The translations under genes were made by a program, and so were the position numbers. The notes beneath the pieces were generated by a model. That model did no database searches and had not been told where the DNA came from. It was given only the letters and a program-made list of their open reading frames with translations. This document shows positions 8,660-17,681 of a DNA stretch of 64,000 bases, one piece after another (position 1 is the first letter of the stretch; the number at the start of each line of letters is the position of its first letter). The DNA comes from Fervidobacterium sp. (lineage in GTDB: Bacteria > Thermotogota > Thermotogae > Thermotogales > Fervidobacteriaceae), in the NCBI GenBank assembly GCA_026419195.1, contig JANZZV010000005.1, positions 124,001 to 188,000 on the forward strand, in the 5' to 3' direction.

Positions 8660-10411
8660 CTATTGTTTTTTTATCCATTCTTTGAATGCATTAGTTATAG
8701 GTAATCTTCTGTCTTTTCCAAAAGCTCTGTGTGTGATCTTTGGACCTGGAGGTGTTTGCCTTCTTTTGTATTCGTTGGTGTCAACCATCCAGGCTACTTT
8801 TCTTACCGTTCCTTCATCGAATCCTTCTTCTATAATATCGTTTATACTATGATCTTCTTCAACGTAAAGCTTAAGGATTTGATCAAGTGTTTCGTAAGGT
8901 GGTAATTTATCTTGATCAGTTTGATTTTCCCTAAGTTCTGCACTTGGTGCTTTTTCAAACACGCGTTTTGGTATGATTTCCTTTCCTGTCTTCTTATTTA
9001 CATACTCTGCAAGTTTGTAAACAAATGTTTTGTACACATCTTTTATAACAGAATATCCACCAGCTGTGTCTCCATATAATGTTGAATATCCTGTGCTACT
9101 TTCACTTTTGTTTCCAGTTGTTAGTACAATCCAACCAAACTTATTTGATAAAGCCATTAGTATAACTCCTCGAATTCTTGCTTGGAGATTCTCCTCTGTT
9201 ATGTCAAATGGCATACCCTCAAACACAGGTTGCAATGTCTTTAAATAAGTGTTGTATATATCAGTTATCGGTATAGTTAAGTATTTTATCCCAAGGTTCT
9301 CCGCCAATATTTTAGCATCTTCCTTACTATGATGTGATGAAAATGGACCTGGCATGGATACTCCAATAACATTTTCGCAACCAAGTGCGTCAACGGCTAT
9401 ACAAGCCACAAGACTGCTGTCTATACCACCACTAAGACCTATTACCGCCTTTTTCATTCCGTTTTTGTGTATATAATCCCTTGTGCTGAGTACAAGCGCA
9501 TTGTACACCTCTGCAACAGTGTCGAGAGGAGCTTCTATTCGGTTTTCAATCCTTCGTTTTTCTTCGTGATATCTTATCGGTATACTCACCATTTCCAGTT
9601 CTTCACATGAAGATTTTAAGATGTGTTTATCTTGTCTTCTTCTTGGATCCTTCAAACGAGCTTTATTTATATTCACTAAATCAACGTCAACAATTAACAA
9701 ATCTTCTTCAAATTGTTTTGCTCTACCTATTACCTCTCCTTTTTCATTTACAACCAAACTTGCACCATCAAAAACAAGTTCATCTTGTCCACCTATACAA
9801 TTCACATAAGCAACAACGGCAAGGTTATCGTTTGCCCTAACAGAAAGCATTCGCTCTCTCCAAGCAAGTTTTCCCATATAAAATGGCGAAGCTGAAAGGT
9901 TAAGTATGATCTGTGCCTCGCCAATTAATGATTCCAACCTTGCTGGTCCACCAGGATACCATATATCTTCACAAATTGTAACTCCTACACGTGCTCCATA
10001 CAGATCTACAACAAGACCTTTACTACCTTTTTGAAAGTATCTCATCTCATCGAAAACACCATAATTTGGTAAGTAGTTCTTTCTGTACACTGCATGTACC
10101 TTGCCACCACTTATCACCGCCGCTGCGTTATAAATATCACTATCTTCATCTACAAACCCAACTAAAACTACAGTTCTGTCAGGTACTTGCGCAGCAATTT
10201 CTTCAACCGCACGAATATTCTCAGTAATAAAATGTGGTTTGAAAAGAAGATCTTCAGGTGGATAACCAGGAACTGAAAGTTCCGGAAACAGTATCACATC
10301 CGCATTATACTCCAGTGCATTTTTGATATAGCTTAAAATTTTATTTTTATTACCCTCAATATCTCCAACAGTTGGATTTATCTGTGCAAGAGCCAGTCTA
10401 ATTTTTCTCAT
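8660..10411 (-). CDS. nadE: Glutamine-dependent NAD+ synthetase
   Basis: 583 residues with two domains. The N-terminal nitrilase-like amidase (about 1-260) has its conserved Glu, Lys and Cys surroundings (PELSVPGYPPEDL, YRKNYLPNYGVFDE, ICEDIW). The C-terminal synthetase has the ATP PP-loop GLSGGIDSS. It makes NAD+ from deamido-NAD+ using ammonia channelled from glutamine. The length is normal for the bacterial glutamine-dependent form. The ATG lies inside the end of the upstream RND gene (14-base overlap), which suggests translational coupling. Confidence 0.97.
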   Translation of the reverse strand: MRKIRLALAQINPTVGDIEGNKNKILSYIKNALEYNADVILFPELSVPGYPPEDLLFKPHFITENIRAVEEIAAQVPDRTVVLVGFVDEDSDIYNAAAVISGGKVHAVYRKNYLPNYGVFDEMRYFQKGSKGLVVDLYGARVGVTICEDIWYPGGPARLESLIGEAQIILNLSASPFYMGKLAWRERMLSVRANDNLAVVAYVNCIGGQDELVFDGASLVVNEKGEVIGRAKQFEEDLLIVDVDLVNINKARLKDPRRRQDKHILKSSCEELEMVSIPIRYHEEKRRIENRIEAPLDTVAEVYNALVLSTRDYIHKNGMKKAVIGLSGGIDSSLVACIAVDALGCENVIGVSMPGPFSSHHSKEDAKILAENLGIKYLTIPITDIYNTYLKTLQPVFEGMPFDITEENLQARIRGVILMALSNKFGWIVLTTGNKSESSTGYSTLYGDTAGGYSVIKDVYKTFVYKLAEYVNKKTGKEIIPKRVFEKAPSAELRENQTDQDKLPPYETLDQILKLYVEEDHSINDIIEEGFDEGTVRKVAWMVDTNEYKRRQTPPGPKITHRAFGKDRRLPITNAFKEWIKKQ

Positions 10412-12488
10412 ATCTCTTCCTCCTTGCAGATTTCAGAATTTTCAGCTTTTCCTTTATTTGTTCAAACGAAAGCATGAAAGGTAACATCGTAAGTGTGAGA
10501 ACTGTGGCTGTTGTTATGCCAAGCGAAACAAGAATAGAAATTCTTTTGAAAAGTGCCAGTTCACCACCAAAAAGCAAAGTCAGAAATCCACCAACAATTC
10601 CCAACGCGTTTCCTACGATTGCAGGTCCAACATTCTTGACAGAAGTTAGAATGTTACTACTTTTATTATAATCATGTCCTATATGTATTGAATAGTCGAT
10701 GGCTAAACCTATAATTATGCTCGATGTTAGTGCGGTAGAAATTTCAAGTTTCATATTGAACAAAGACATGTACACAAAGTTAAGCACGGTTGCAAAAACA
10801 ACGGGCAAAACAAGTTTCAAACTTTCCAAGAAATCTCTGAAAACTACTAAGATAGTTATAAATACGATTATAAGGGCGGCAACCAAACTCTGAATTTGAC
10901 TAATAAGTATATTATCATTTACTGCTTTCCAAATAAATGGTGCCCCAGCTAAGTAATAACTATAGCTGTACTGTTCCAGCACCTCACGTATGAGCTGAGA
11001 AACTTTTTCAAGATTTTCGTTACCTTCTGTCGTTAAATTAACAGACAGTCTTATTGTCTTACCGTCTGCAATGTAATGTTTCAGCATCGGTTGGGTTCTC
11101 GAAGCTAAAACAAGTACGGTGACAGGCACGTTTCTTGGAAAATCAATACTTGATATGTATTTTGACTTGGAAAGTTCAGAGATTATTTTATCAAGATTGT
11201 AATTGTCAAACGGTAAGAATACACCTGTTTTTTTCTCAAGAACGATGTATATACTATCTCTCATTTTGAATTTTTCTTCCAAAATCTTGTATCCCCTATT
11301 TATATCTGAATTCTTTGCAAAATAATCCGTGCTTGTAAGACCTACTTTTATTTTAGGAATTAGGAACAATGAGGAAAGAACCAATATTAAGGTTAAGGTT
11401 AAAATAAGTATCGCAACTTTGTGACCAAAATAACGTATTCCAAAGGTCTTTGGTATTCGTTTCGATTTAGCTTTTGCAAAATGTAATAGCTCATGCCCAA
11501 CTGTTATAGTCAGTACAAAATCAATCAACAATCCAATCGATACAAGGATACCAAATTCTCTGAAAGCAGGTATTTTTACGAATACAAACGACATAAATCC
11601 GATAGCGGTGGTGAGCATAGATAGAAATATTGGAATACTGATGTGTTTTCTCACATCGTCACTTCTAAACGTTGCATTGTAGTAATGCAATGGATAAGCA
11701 GAACCTATTATTATCAAAAATGATGGTACCATTGCAGTAAGTATATTAACAACACCACCAACTGAAAAGTAAATAGCGTAAGTGTAAATTGAAGCTAGTA
11801 TTGGTATGAACAAAGACACTACCGCCGCTCTAATACATTGAGTTTGATAAAAAAATATGAGTAATATAACAACAAACATGGCAACAGGGTAAAAAAACAT
11901 TGATCGCTTTAACTCGTCAAATAGTTTATTATTTACTGACGCTTCAGAAAGTACTATAACAGGCTCGTCTTTCAGTTCCGCTGTAATTTTTCTCACGATT
12001 GGTTCAACTTGTCCATTAACATCAACTATCGCAAGTAACATTGCATAGTAGCCGTCTTCAGAAACAAAAGTTTTCATGTGTTCAGGTAACTGGGACAGCT
12101 TTAGAGAGTCATTTTCAATATACACCTCACTACCCGGGTAATTGAGTATCGATATTACTACTCTAACATTTTTTAATCTTTCTATCTTTGATTGAAGTCT
12201 TCTAAGCTCTTTAAGTGAACCCTGCATATTCAATGGTACTTCTGATTTGTAAATAATTGATATATTTTCTTTATCGCCAAATTTCAAAGACATACGGATC
12301 ATATTCTGAACCGCTGGATCTTCAATCTCTGTTATGGGTCTACCAGGTTTGTAACCTGGTAAAAATGTTTCTATCCTTGTTTCTATTCTTGCATAATTTA
12401 ATATCAATATGATTGATAATATCAATAACAAACTCGATATTATAGTGAACTTGAAATTTTCAAGAAAGTGTATGGTTTGTTTAAGCAC
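10398..12488 (-). CDS. RND-superfamily (MMPL/SSD-like) exporter
   Basis: 696 residues. Each half has one helix, a large extracytoplasmic loop and a bundle of five helices, giving about 12 membrane spans as in RND permeases. It is much shorter than the roughly 1000-residue AcrB class and belongs with the predicted exporters that share the sterol-sensing/MMPL fold. Substrates of such proteins are often lipids or hydrophobic compounds; here none can be named. Start GTG with GGGGGAG upstream. It sits between an SDR gene (12-base gap) and nadE (overlap). Confidence 0.83.
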   Translation of the reverse strand: MLKQTIHFLENFKFTIISSLLLILSIILILNYARIETRIETFLPGYKPGRPITEIEDPAVQNMIRMSLKFGDKENISIIYKSEVPLNMQGSLKELRRLQSKIERLKNVRVVISILNYPGSEVYIENDSLKLSQLPEHMKTFVSEDGYYAMLLAIVDVNGQVEPIVRKITAELKDEPVIVLSEASVNNKLFDELKRSMFFYPVAMFVVILLIFFYQTQCIRAAVVSLFIPILASIYTYAIYFSVGGVVNILTAMVPSFLIIIGSAYPLHYYNATFRSDDVRKHISIPIFLSMLTTAIGFMSFVFVKIPAFREFGILVSIGLLIDFVLTITVGHELLHFAKAKSKRIPKTFGIRYFGHKVAILILTLTLILVLSSLFLIPKIKVGLTSTDYFAKNSDINRGYKILEEKFKMRDSIYIVLEKKTGVFLPFDNYNLDKIISELSKSKYISSIDFPRNVPVTVLVLASRTQPMLKHYIADGKTIRLSVNLTTEGNENLEKVSQLIREVLEQYSYSYYLAGAPFIWKAVNDNILISQIQSLVAALIIVFITILVVFRDFLESLKLVLPVVFATVLNFVYMSLFNMKLEISTALTSSIIIGLAIDYSIHIGHDYNKSSNILTSVKNVGPAIVGNALGIVGGFLTLLFGGELALFKRISILVSLGITTATVLTLTMLPFMLSFEQIKEKLKILKSARRKRYEKN

Positions 12489-12500
12489 TTAGAACTCCCC

Positions 12501-13220
12501 CTAAATATAGATCATCTTTTTTGTCATTCCACCGTCAACAATAAAACACTGTCCAGTTATAAATCCACTTTTCGAATTATCGATGAGAAATTCCACAACG
12601 TTAACTACATCCTCTATTTTTCCAGCCCTTCCAACCAAATGTTGTTTGTGTTCCTTATCTGAAATCTCTTCATTATAGTGCAGTATCCAACCCGGACAAA
12701 TAGCATTCACTCTTATCCTTGGTCCTAAGGAATTTGCAAGTGCGTGAGTTAATCCAAGTACCCCCGCTTTTGAAGAACTATAAGCCTCATTGCCAGGTTC
12801 AGACATAAGTGCACGTGTCGATGAAATATTGACTATCGCACCATTTCCTGGGTTCTCAAGTATAAGAGGAACACCAAATCTTGCCATCAAAAAGTAACCT
12901 GTTAGGTTTACTTCTATAACTCTCCTCCATTCAGATACAGTCAAGCTAAGGAAATCTTTGAAACCACCAATGGCTGCATTATTAACTATCGCATCAAGTC
13001 GACCAAATTGTTCTTTTATTTTCAGATAAAATTCGCTAACCGCATATTCGTCGGAAACATCACCATGATAGAGAAGCACGTTATTTGCCTTTGGAAAGTT
13101 ATCAAGTGATCTCTCATTGAAATCTATTATTGCCACATTCCAGTTTAAATTAAGAAAATGCAAAGCGATTCCCTTTCCTATATTGCTTCCACCACCGCTT
13201 ATAGCAATAACTTTTTCCAC
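12501..13220 (-). CDS. Short-chain dehydrogenase/reductase
   Basis: 239 residues, classical SDR. Seen are the Rossmann glycine motif SGGGSNIGKG, NNAA, the catalytic Ser in NISSTRA, the YSSSK active site and a PG motif after it. It oxidises or reduces an alcohol/carbonyl using NAD(P); an acidic Asp after beta-2 (IIDFNE) suggests NAD rather than NADP. The substrate is unknown. I chose the GTG at 13220 because GAGGTGAT lies just before it; an upstream in-frame start at 13265 would add 15 residues before the glycine motif. First gene of the RND-nadE-deacetylase operon. Confidence 0.88.
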   Translation of the reverse strand: MEKVIAISGGGSNIGKGIALHFLNLNWNVAIIDFNERSLDNFPKANNVLLYHGDVSDEYAVSEFYLKIKEQFGRLDAIVNNAAIGGFKDFLSLTVSEWRRVIEVNLTGYFLMARFGVPLILENPGNGAIVNISSTRALMSEPGNEAYSSSKAGVLGLTHALANSLGPRIRVNAICPGWILHYNEEISDKEHKQHLVGRAGKIEDVVNVVEFLIDNSKSGFITGQCFIVDGGMTKKMIYI

Positions 13221-13409
13221 ACAAATCACCTCACACAAATTGTGGATACAAAAAAGTTCTTCCAATTAATCATAAAACAAATGACGTGTCTGGAATATCT
13301 ACGCTGCTATAATGTAATTATATACCAAACTAAAAAAAGACATTGGAAAACAACCATGAATATTTCTTAACATTTTAATTTACTTGCAGGTCTCACTACA
13401 ACCATTCAG

Positions 13410-13418
13410 TGGTATAAT
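13410..13418 (+). promoter_or_regulatory. Extended -10 element before the PEBP-family gene
   Basis: TGGTATAAT, an extended -10 element. No convincing -35 hexamer is present at the right distance. It lies about 36 bases before the chosen start. Confidence 0.5.
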
Positions 13419-13453
13419 TTCTTTTGAATTTGTTTAAATGGATGGTGGTTTTG

Positions 13454-14011
13454 ATGTTTCGATTTTTGGGTTTTGTGATATTCATAGTTGTCTTTACCTT
13501 ATCAGCCATTACCTTACCTGCAACTGTTCAGAAGGAGGTGAAGGGAATGCTTACAGTAACAAGTGTGTTTAAGCATGGCGAATTTATTCCAAAAAAGTAC
13601 ACATGTGAGGGTGAAGATATTAACCCAGAGCTCATTGTATCCAACATTCCACAAAATGCCAAAACATTGGCTGTAATATGCGATGACCCTGACGCACCAA
13701 TAGGCACATTCGTTCATTGGGTAGCTTGGAACATCCCTGTGAATAGTCAAACAGTAAAAATCCAAGAAGGTATCAAAAAAGTGGAAAATTTTCAAGGTAT
13801 TATGCAAGGGTACAACGACTTTGGTAAGGTAGGTTACAATGGTCCATGTCCACCGAAAGGCCACGGAATTCATCACTACCACTTTAAAGTTTACGCACTT
13901 GATGTAGTATTGGATCTTAAAGGAAAAGTTAAGAAGGTAGACCTTGAAAAAGCTATGAAAAGTCATATAATTGCTCAAGGAGAAATTATAGGATTATACG
14001 AAAGAAAGTAA
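13454..14011 (+). CDS. PEBP (YbhB/YbcL) family protein with two possible starts
   Basis: 185 residues from this ATG. The core (about 32-185) has the phosphatidylethanolamine-binding fold motifs: DDPDAPIGTFVHWV, a GPCPPKGHGIHHYHF stretch and a C-terminal GEIIGLYER. Known bacterial members bind small anionic ligands; the physiological role is unclear. The first 22 residues form a hydrophobic segment resembling a signal peptide. A second in-frame ATG at 13547 is preceded by the very strong AAGGAGGTGA and gives a 154-residue cytosolic form that begins exactly where the usual family homology begins. Two products, secreted and cytosolic, are therefore possible. Confidence 0.85.
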   Translation: MFRFLGFVIFIVVFTLSAITLPATVQKEVKGMLTVTSVFKHGEFIPKKYTCEGEDINPELIVSNIPQNAKTLAVICDDPDAPIGTFVHWVAWNIPVNSQTVKIQEGIKKVENFQGIMQGYNDFGKVGYNGPCPPKGHGIHHYHFKVYALDVVLDLKGKVKKVDLEKAMKSHIIAQGEIIGLYERK

Positions 14012-14059
14012 CTAAATATCAAAATTAGAAGACTAAGCTCGTGAATCGGAGGATTGAGA

Positions 14060-15229
14060 ATGGAGAAGGTTTTTGTTGTACGATATTCAGAAATCGGTTT
14101 GAAAGGTAAAAACCGCGAGTTTTTCGAGAAGAAACTTATAGATAATATTATAAAAATAGTCCGACCAGCGGCCGTTAATAAAAGGTATGGTCGAATAATA
14201 GTGCGTATAGGTAAAAACGATCCAACAGCACTCGAAGAAAGATTAAAGTATGTTATGGGAATTCAAAACTATAGCTTAGGATATGCTCTACCACACAACT
14301 TGGAAGAAGTAGAAAACCTTGCCCTTAAATTGGCTAAGATTCAAGTAGAAAAGGGAGCAAAGAGCTTTAAGATCTCTTCTCAGAGGGGTTACAAAGATTT
14401 TCCGTTGAATAGTATAGAACTTAATAGGAAGATAGGTGCATTTGTTTATGAAAACATACCTGGTATAAAAGTAGATGTGCACAATCCTGACTTTGAAATA
14501 GGAATAGACGTTAGAGAAAAGGAAATCTTTGTCTTCACAGGTAAAAACTATCTTTCTGGTGGACTTCCCATAGGCGTTTCTGGCAGGGCTTTACTACTTC
14601 TAAGTGGTGGAATAGATAGTCCAGTTGCAGGATGGTACGCTATGAGAAGAGGGTTGGAATTACAAACACTCACATTTTTAAGTCCACCTATGACCACCGA
14701 AAAATCAGTTCAGAAGATACTCGACCTAGGTAAAGTACTGAGTAGGTACCTTCCAAATGGATTACGAATGTGGATAGTCCCTCTTACCAACGTACAGATG
14801 TACATAAAAGAAAATGCACCAGATGAGTACTCACTTGTACTCCAAAGAAGATCAATGATGAGAATTGCAAGTATGATAGCAAGAAGGATAAAAGCCAAAG
14901 CAATTGTCACAGGTGAAAACCTTGGACAAGTGGCAAGTCAAACTATAACAAATATGGCAGCAATAGAAGAAGCAAGTTCACTTATAATCTTAAGACCGCT
15001 TGTGGGTTTTGACAAGTTAGAAATAGCAAACAAAGCAAAAGAGATAGGTACTTTTGACATCTCTATACAACCTTACATAGATAGTTGTGTAGCATTTGCT
15101 CCAAAAAAGCCAGCCACAAAGTCCAGTATCAATGAAATAAAGAAAATCGAAGAGAAACTTGAGAAATTATCAGATCTTGAATACGAAGCGTTTAAAAATA
15201 GAGAAGCCTATAGAATTCAGAATGAATAA
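14060..15229 (+). CDS. thiI: tRNA 4-thiouridine/thiamine sulfurtransferase ThiI
   Basis: 389 residues: N-terminal ferredoxin-like plus THUMP RNA-binding domains (about 1-165) and a PP-loop adenylating domain with LLSGGIDSP. The conserved Cys lies in the segment DSCVAFAPKKPATK. It adenylates uridine 8 of tRNA for sulfur insertion. The C-terminal rhodanese domain of E. coli ThiI is absent, as in many thermophiles and Firmicutes, so sulfur must come through another carrier. ATG at 14060 chosen because CGGAGG is 7 bases upstream. Followed by a strong terminator. Confidence 0.95.
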   Translation: MEKVFVVRYSEIGLKGKNREFFEKKLIDNIIKIVRPAAVNKRYGRIIVRIGKNDPTALEERLKYVMGIQNYSLGYALPHNLEEVENLALKLAKIQVEKGAKSFKISSQRGYKDFPLNSIELNRKIGAFVYENIPGIKVDVHNPDFEIGIDVREKEIFVFTGKNYLSGGLPIGVSGRALLLLSGGIDSPVAGWYAMRRGLELQTLTFLSPPMTTEKSVQKILDLGKVLSRYLPNGLRMWIVPLTNVQMYIKENAPDEYSLVLQRRSMMRIASMIARRIKAKAIVTGENLGQVASQTITNMAAIEEASSLIILRPLVGFDKLEIANKAKEIGTFDISIQPYIDSCVAFAPKKPATKSSINEIKKIEEKLEKLSDLEYEAFKNREAYRIQNE

Positions 15230-15239
15230 ACACTAAAAA

Positions 15240-15282
15240 AGAAAACTACCTGCCGATTAAGGCAGGTAGTTTTCTCTTTCTT
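15240..15282 (+). terminator. Intrinsic terminator after thiI
   Basis: A 14-bp stem (GAAAACTACCTGCC, 15241-15254, and its complement 15261-15274) with a 6-base loop, followed by a T-rich tail. It separates thiI from the fba promoter. Confidence 0.88.
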
Positions 15283-15285
15283 AAT

Positions 15286-15318
15286 AAAATCTTGTATGGT
15301 ATAATTATACAAGATTTT
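15286..15318 (+). promoter_or_regulatory. fba-ackA promoter -10 inside a perfect 12-bp inverted repeat
   Basis: AAAATCTTGTAT (15286-15297) and its exact complement ATACAAGATTTT (15307-15318) flank a 9-base centre that contains TATAAT (15300-15305), itself an extended -10 (TGGTATAAT). A dimeric regulator bound here would block RNA polymerase. No repressor family is recognised from the sequence. Confidence 0.65.
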
Positions 15319-15360
15319 GCTGTAGTAATATTCTCAGTATTCTTAAGGAGGTAGATAAGT

Positions 15361-16296
15361 ATGTACGTTAACACAAAGGATATTCTCGAAAAGGCAAGTA
15401 AAGAATACTATGCAGTCCCAGCTTTTAACATCAACAACATGGAGTTTTTCCATGCTATCTTGGAAGGAGCAGTTGAGAAAAAAGCACCGTTGATCATTGA
15501 AACAAGCGAAGGTGCAATAAAGTATGCAGGAAACGGTGACATATTTAAGGGCGCAAGATATTTTGTCGAATTAGTAAGATTATTTGCAGATAGTGTTGAT
15601 ATACCAATTGCGTTGCACCTTGACCATGGTAAGCACTTTGAGTATATAATAGCAGCGATAAAGGCAGGTTATTCTTCTGTAATGATTGATGCCTCAGAAG
15701 AACCTTTTGAAGAAAACATTAAGAAAACAAAAGAAATAGTTAAGATTGCCCATGCTGCAGGTGTCTCGGTAGAAGCTGAGCTTGGACAATTAGCAGGGGT
15801 CGAAGACAATGTCTCAGCGGCTGAAAATGTACTTGTGGATCCTGATCAGGCAAACCTATTTGTGGAAGAGACAAACATTGATTTCCTTGCACCAGCTATT
15901 GGCACAAGCCACGGTGCGTTTAAGTTTAAAGGTGAAGCAAAGCTTGATTTTGAAAGACTTAGAAAAGTAAAGCAACTCACCGGAATACCTCTTGTTTTAC
16001 ACGGAGCTTCAAGTGTCCTTCCGGAATATGTAAAGATGGCGGAAGAATACGGTGCAGATCTTGGTGGTGCAAAAGGAGTACCTGAAGAAGAGTTGAAAAA
16101 ATGCGTAGAGCTTGGTATAAACAAAGTTAATACCGACACAGATTTAAGAATAGCCTTTATCGCCGGGCTCAGAAAATATTTGAAAGAAAATCCAAAAGAA
16201 TTCGATCCAAGACACTACCTTGGAGCAGGAAAAAAACTTGTAAAAGAAGTTGTGATGAATAGACTCGAGTTCCTTGGATGTGCAGGCAAAGCATGA
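15361..16296 (+). CDS. fba: Class II fructose-1,6-bisphosphate aldolase
   Basis: 311 residues, zinc-dependent aldolase of glycolysis/gluconeogenesis. Seen are the HLDHGKHFE metal/active-site segment, EAELGQLAG, the SHGAFKF region, LHGASS and the NTDTDLR phosphate-binding segment near the end. Length matches the class IIB group. AAGGAGGT precedes the ATG. It is followed after 33 bases by ackA and the two appear to form an operon, joining a central glycolytic step to the ATP-forming acetate step. Confidence 0.96.
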   Translation: MYVNTKDILEKASKEYYAVPAFNINNMEFFHAILEGAVEKKAPLIIETSEGAIKYAGNGDIFKGARYFVELVRLFADSVDIPIALHLDHGKHFEYIIAAIKAGYSSVMIDASEEPFEENIKKTKEIVKIAHAAGVSVEAELGQLAGVEDNVSAAENVLVDPDQANLFVEETNIDFLAPAIGTSHGAFKFKGEAKLDFERLRKVKQLTGIPLVLHGASSVLPEYVKMAEEYGADLGGAKGVPEEELKKCVELGINKVNTDTDLRIAFIAGLRKYLKENPKEFDPRHYLGAGKKLVKEVVMNRLEFLGCAGKA

Positions 16297-16329
16297 AATT
16301 TTTATCGCCTATAACAGGAGGGATTTTTT

Positions 16330-17550
16330 GTGCGAGTACTCGTTGTTAACTGTGGAAGTTCTTCAATCAAGTACCAGTTTCTTGATATGGATACAGAGCA
16401 GGTTCTTTGTAAAGGACTTGCAGAAAGAATTGGAATCCCTGGTAGCAGAATAGTCCACAAAAAAGATGATCAAAAAACAGTCATCGAGAAACCGATGAAA
16501 GACCACGAAGAGGCACTCAGATATGTTCTTGAACTTGTTGTTGACGAAAAACTTGGCGGTGTAAAGGATTTGAAAGAAATCGATGCCGTAGGTCACAGAG
16601 TAGTTCATGGTGGGGAGAAATTTTCCGGTTCTGTACTTGTAGATGATGAAGTCATGAGAGCTCTCGAAGAGTATTCTTACCTTGCACCACTGCATAATCC
16701 ACCAAATATAATGGGTATAAGAGCAATGATGAAACTTTTGCCAAATGTCCCGAACGTTGCCGTTTTTGATACAGCCTTCCATTCCAAAATGCCAGCAAAG
16801 GCTTATCTCTATGCAATTCCTTACGAATATTACAAAAAATATAAGATCAGAAGATACGGCTTTCACGGTACAAGCCATAGATATGTATCAATGAGAACTG
16901 CCCAGATACTGGGACTTGATTATCATAAATCAAAAATAATAACTGTCCATCTTGGTAATGGCGCATCCGTTGCTGCAGTTATGAATGGACGTAGCATCGA
17001 TACATCAATGGGATTCACCCCACTTGAAGGTCTTGTTATGGGAACTCGTTCTGGAGATATTGATCCATCGATTGTCACATTCCTAATGGAAAGAGAAGGA
17101 TTAACAGCAGAAGAAGTTTACACGATATTGAACAAAAAAAGTGGGGTACTCGGACTAACAGATGGTTTTAGTTCAGACATGAGAGATATAGAGGATAAAG
17201 CACTTGAAGGAGATCCAGTGTGTAGATTAGCGTTAGACATATACGAATACAGAATAGCCAAATACATAGGTGCTTATGTAGCGGCGATGAATGGTGTTGA
17301 CGCTATTGCCTTCACAGCGGGCGTTGGTGAAAATTCACCCGTGACAAGAAAAGAGGTATGCGAAAATTATCTCTCATACCTCGGAATAAAGATAGATGAT
17401 GAGAAAAACAATGTGAAAGGTGAAGAAAGAATTATCTCAACACCGGATTCAAAAGTTAAAGTCCTGATCGTACCAACTAACGAGGAATTAATGATAGCTA
17501 AAGACACTAAGGAAATAATTGAAAAGGGAATTAAACAACTTGAATATTGA
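16330..17550 (+). CDS. ackA: Acetate kinase
   Basis: 406 residues, of the ASKHA fold. It opens with LVVNCGSSSIKYQ and contains the family signatures HRVVHGG, FDTAFH, RRYGFHGTSH and the HLGNGAS nucleotide loop. It converts acetyl phosphate and ADP to acetate and ATP, the main substrate-level ATP step of fermenters. Start GTG with ACAGGAGGG about 7 bases upstream. No phosphotransacetylase gene is in the window. Followed by an intrinsic terminator. Confidence 0.97.
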   Translation: MRVLVVNCGSSSIKYQFLDMDTEQVLCKGLAERIGIPGSRIVHKKDDQKTVIEKPMKDHEEALRYVLELVVDEKLGGVKDLKEIDAVGHRVVHGGEKFSGSVLVDDEVMRALEEYSYLAPLHNPPNIMGIRAMMKLLPNVPNVAVFDTAFHSKMPAKAYLYAIPYEYYKKYKIRRYGFHGTSHRYVSMRTAQILGLDYHKSKIITVHLGNGASVAAVMNGRSIDTSMGFTPLEGLVMGTRSGDIDPSIVTFLMEREGLTAEEVYTILNKKSGVLGLTDGFSSDMRDIEDKALEGDPVCRLALDIYEYRIAKYIGAYVAAMNGVDAIAFTAGVGENSPVTRKEVCENYLSYLGIKIDDEKNNVKGEERIISTPDSKVKVLIVPTNEELMIAKDTKEIIEKGIKQLEY

Positions 17551-17575
17551 TTCACGTATTAAACAAGATAAACAA

Positions 17576-17606
17576 GCGCTGGGGATACCTTCCCAGCGTT
17601 TTTTAT
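17576..17606 (+). terminator. Intrinsic terminator after ackA
   Basis: A GC-rich hairpin formed by CGCTGGG and CCCAGCG around a short loop, followed by a T-run (17599-17604). It ends the fba-ackA transcript. Confidence 0.88.
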
Positions 17607-17636
17607 TAAGTGTTACAAGATCTTTTCATTAACATG

Positions 17637-17645
17637 TGGTATAAT
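17637..17645 (+). promoter_or_regulatory. Extended -10 element before fliH
   Basis: TGGTATAAT just after the ackA terminator and about 37 bases before fliH. No clear -35 is seen at normal spacing, as expected for an extended -10 promoter. It suggests fliH-fliI has its own housekeeping-type promoter. Confidence 0.5.
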
Positions 17646-17681
17646 ATCTTCGAAATGGAGTTTAATTAGGAGTTGATATGG

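Noticed and set aside
9607-10227. Several plus-strand open frames of 60-80 codons inside nadE
   Set aside because: They lie antisense to a clear NAD synthetase, lack ribosome sites and have low-complexity composition; they are shadows.
13158-13370. Small plus-strand frame across the SDR start region
   Set aside because: No ribosome site, mixed composition, and it overlaps the SDR coding start and promoter region.
15286-15318. Reading the fba palindrome as an intrinsic terminator
   Set aside because: A strong thiI terminator already ends 4 bases upstream, the stem is AT-rich, and a consensus -10 lies in the centre.
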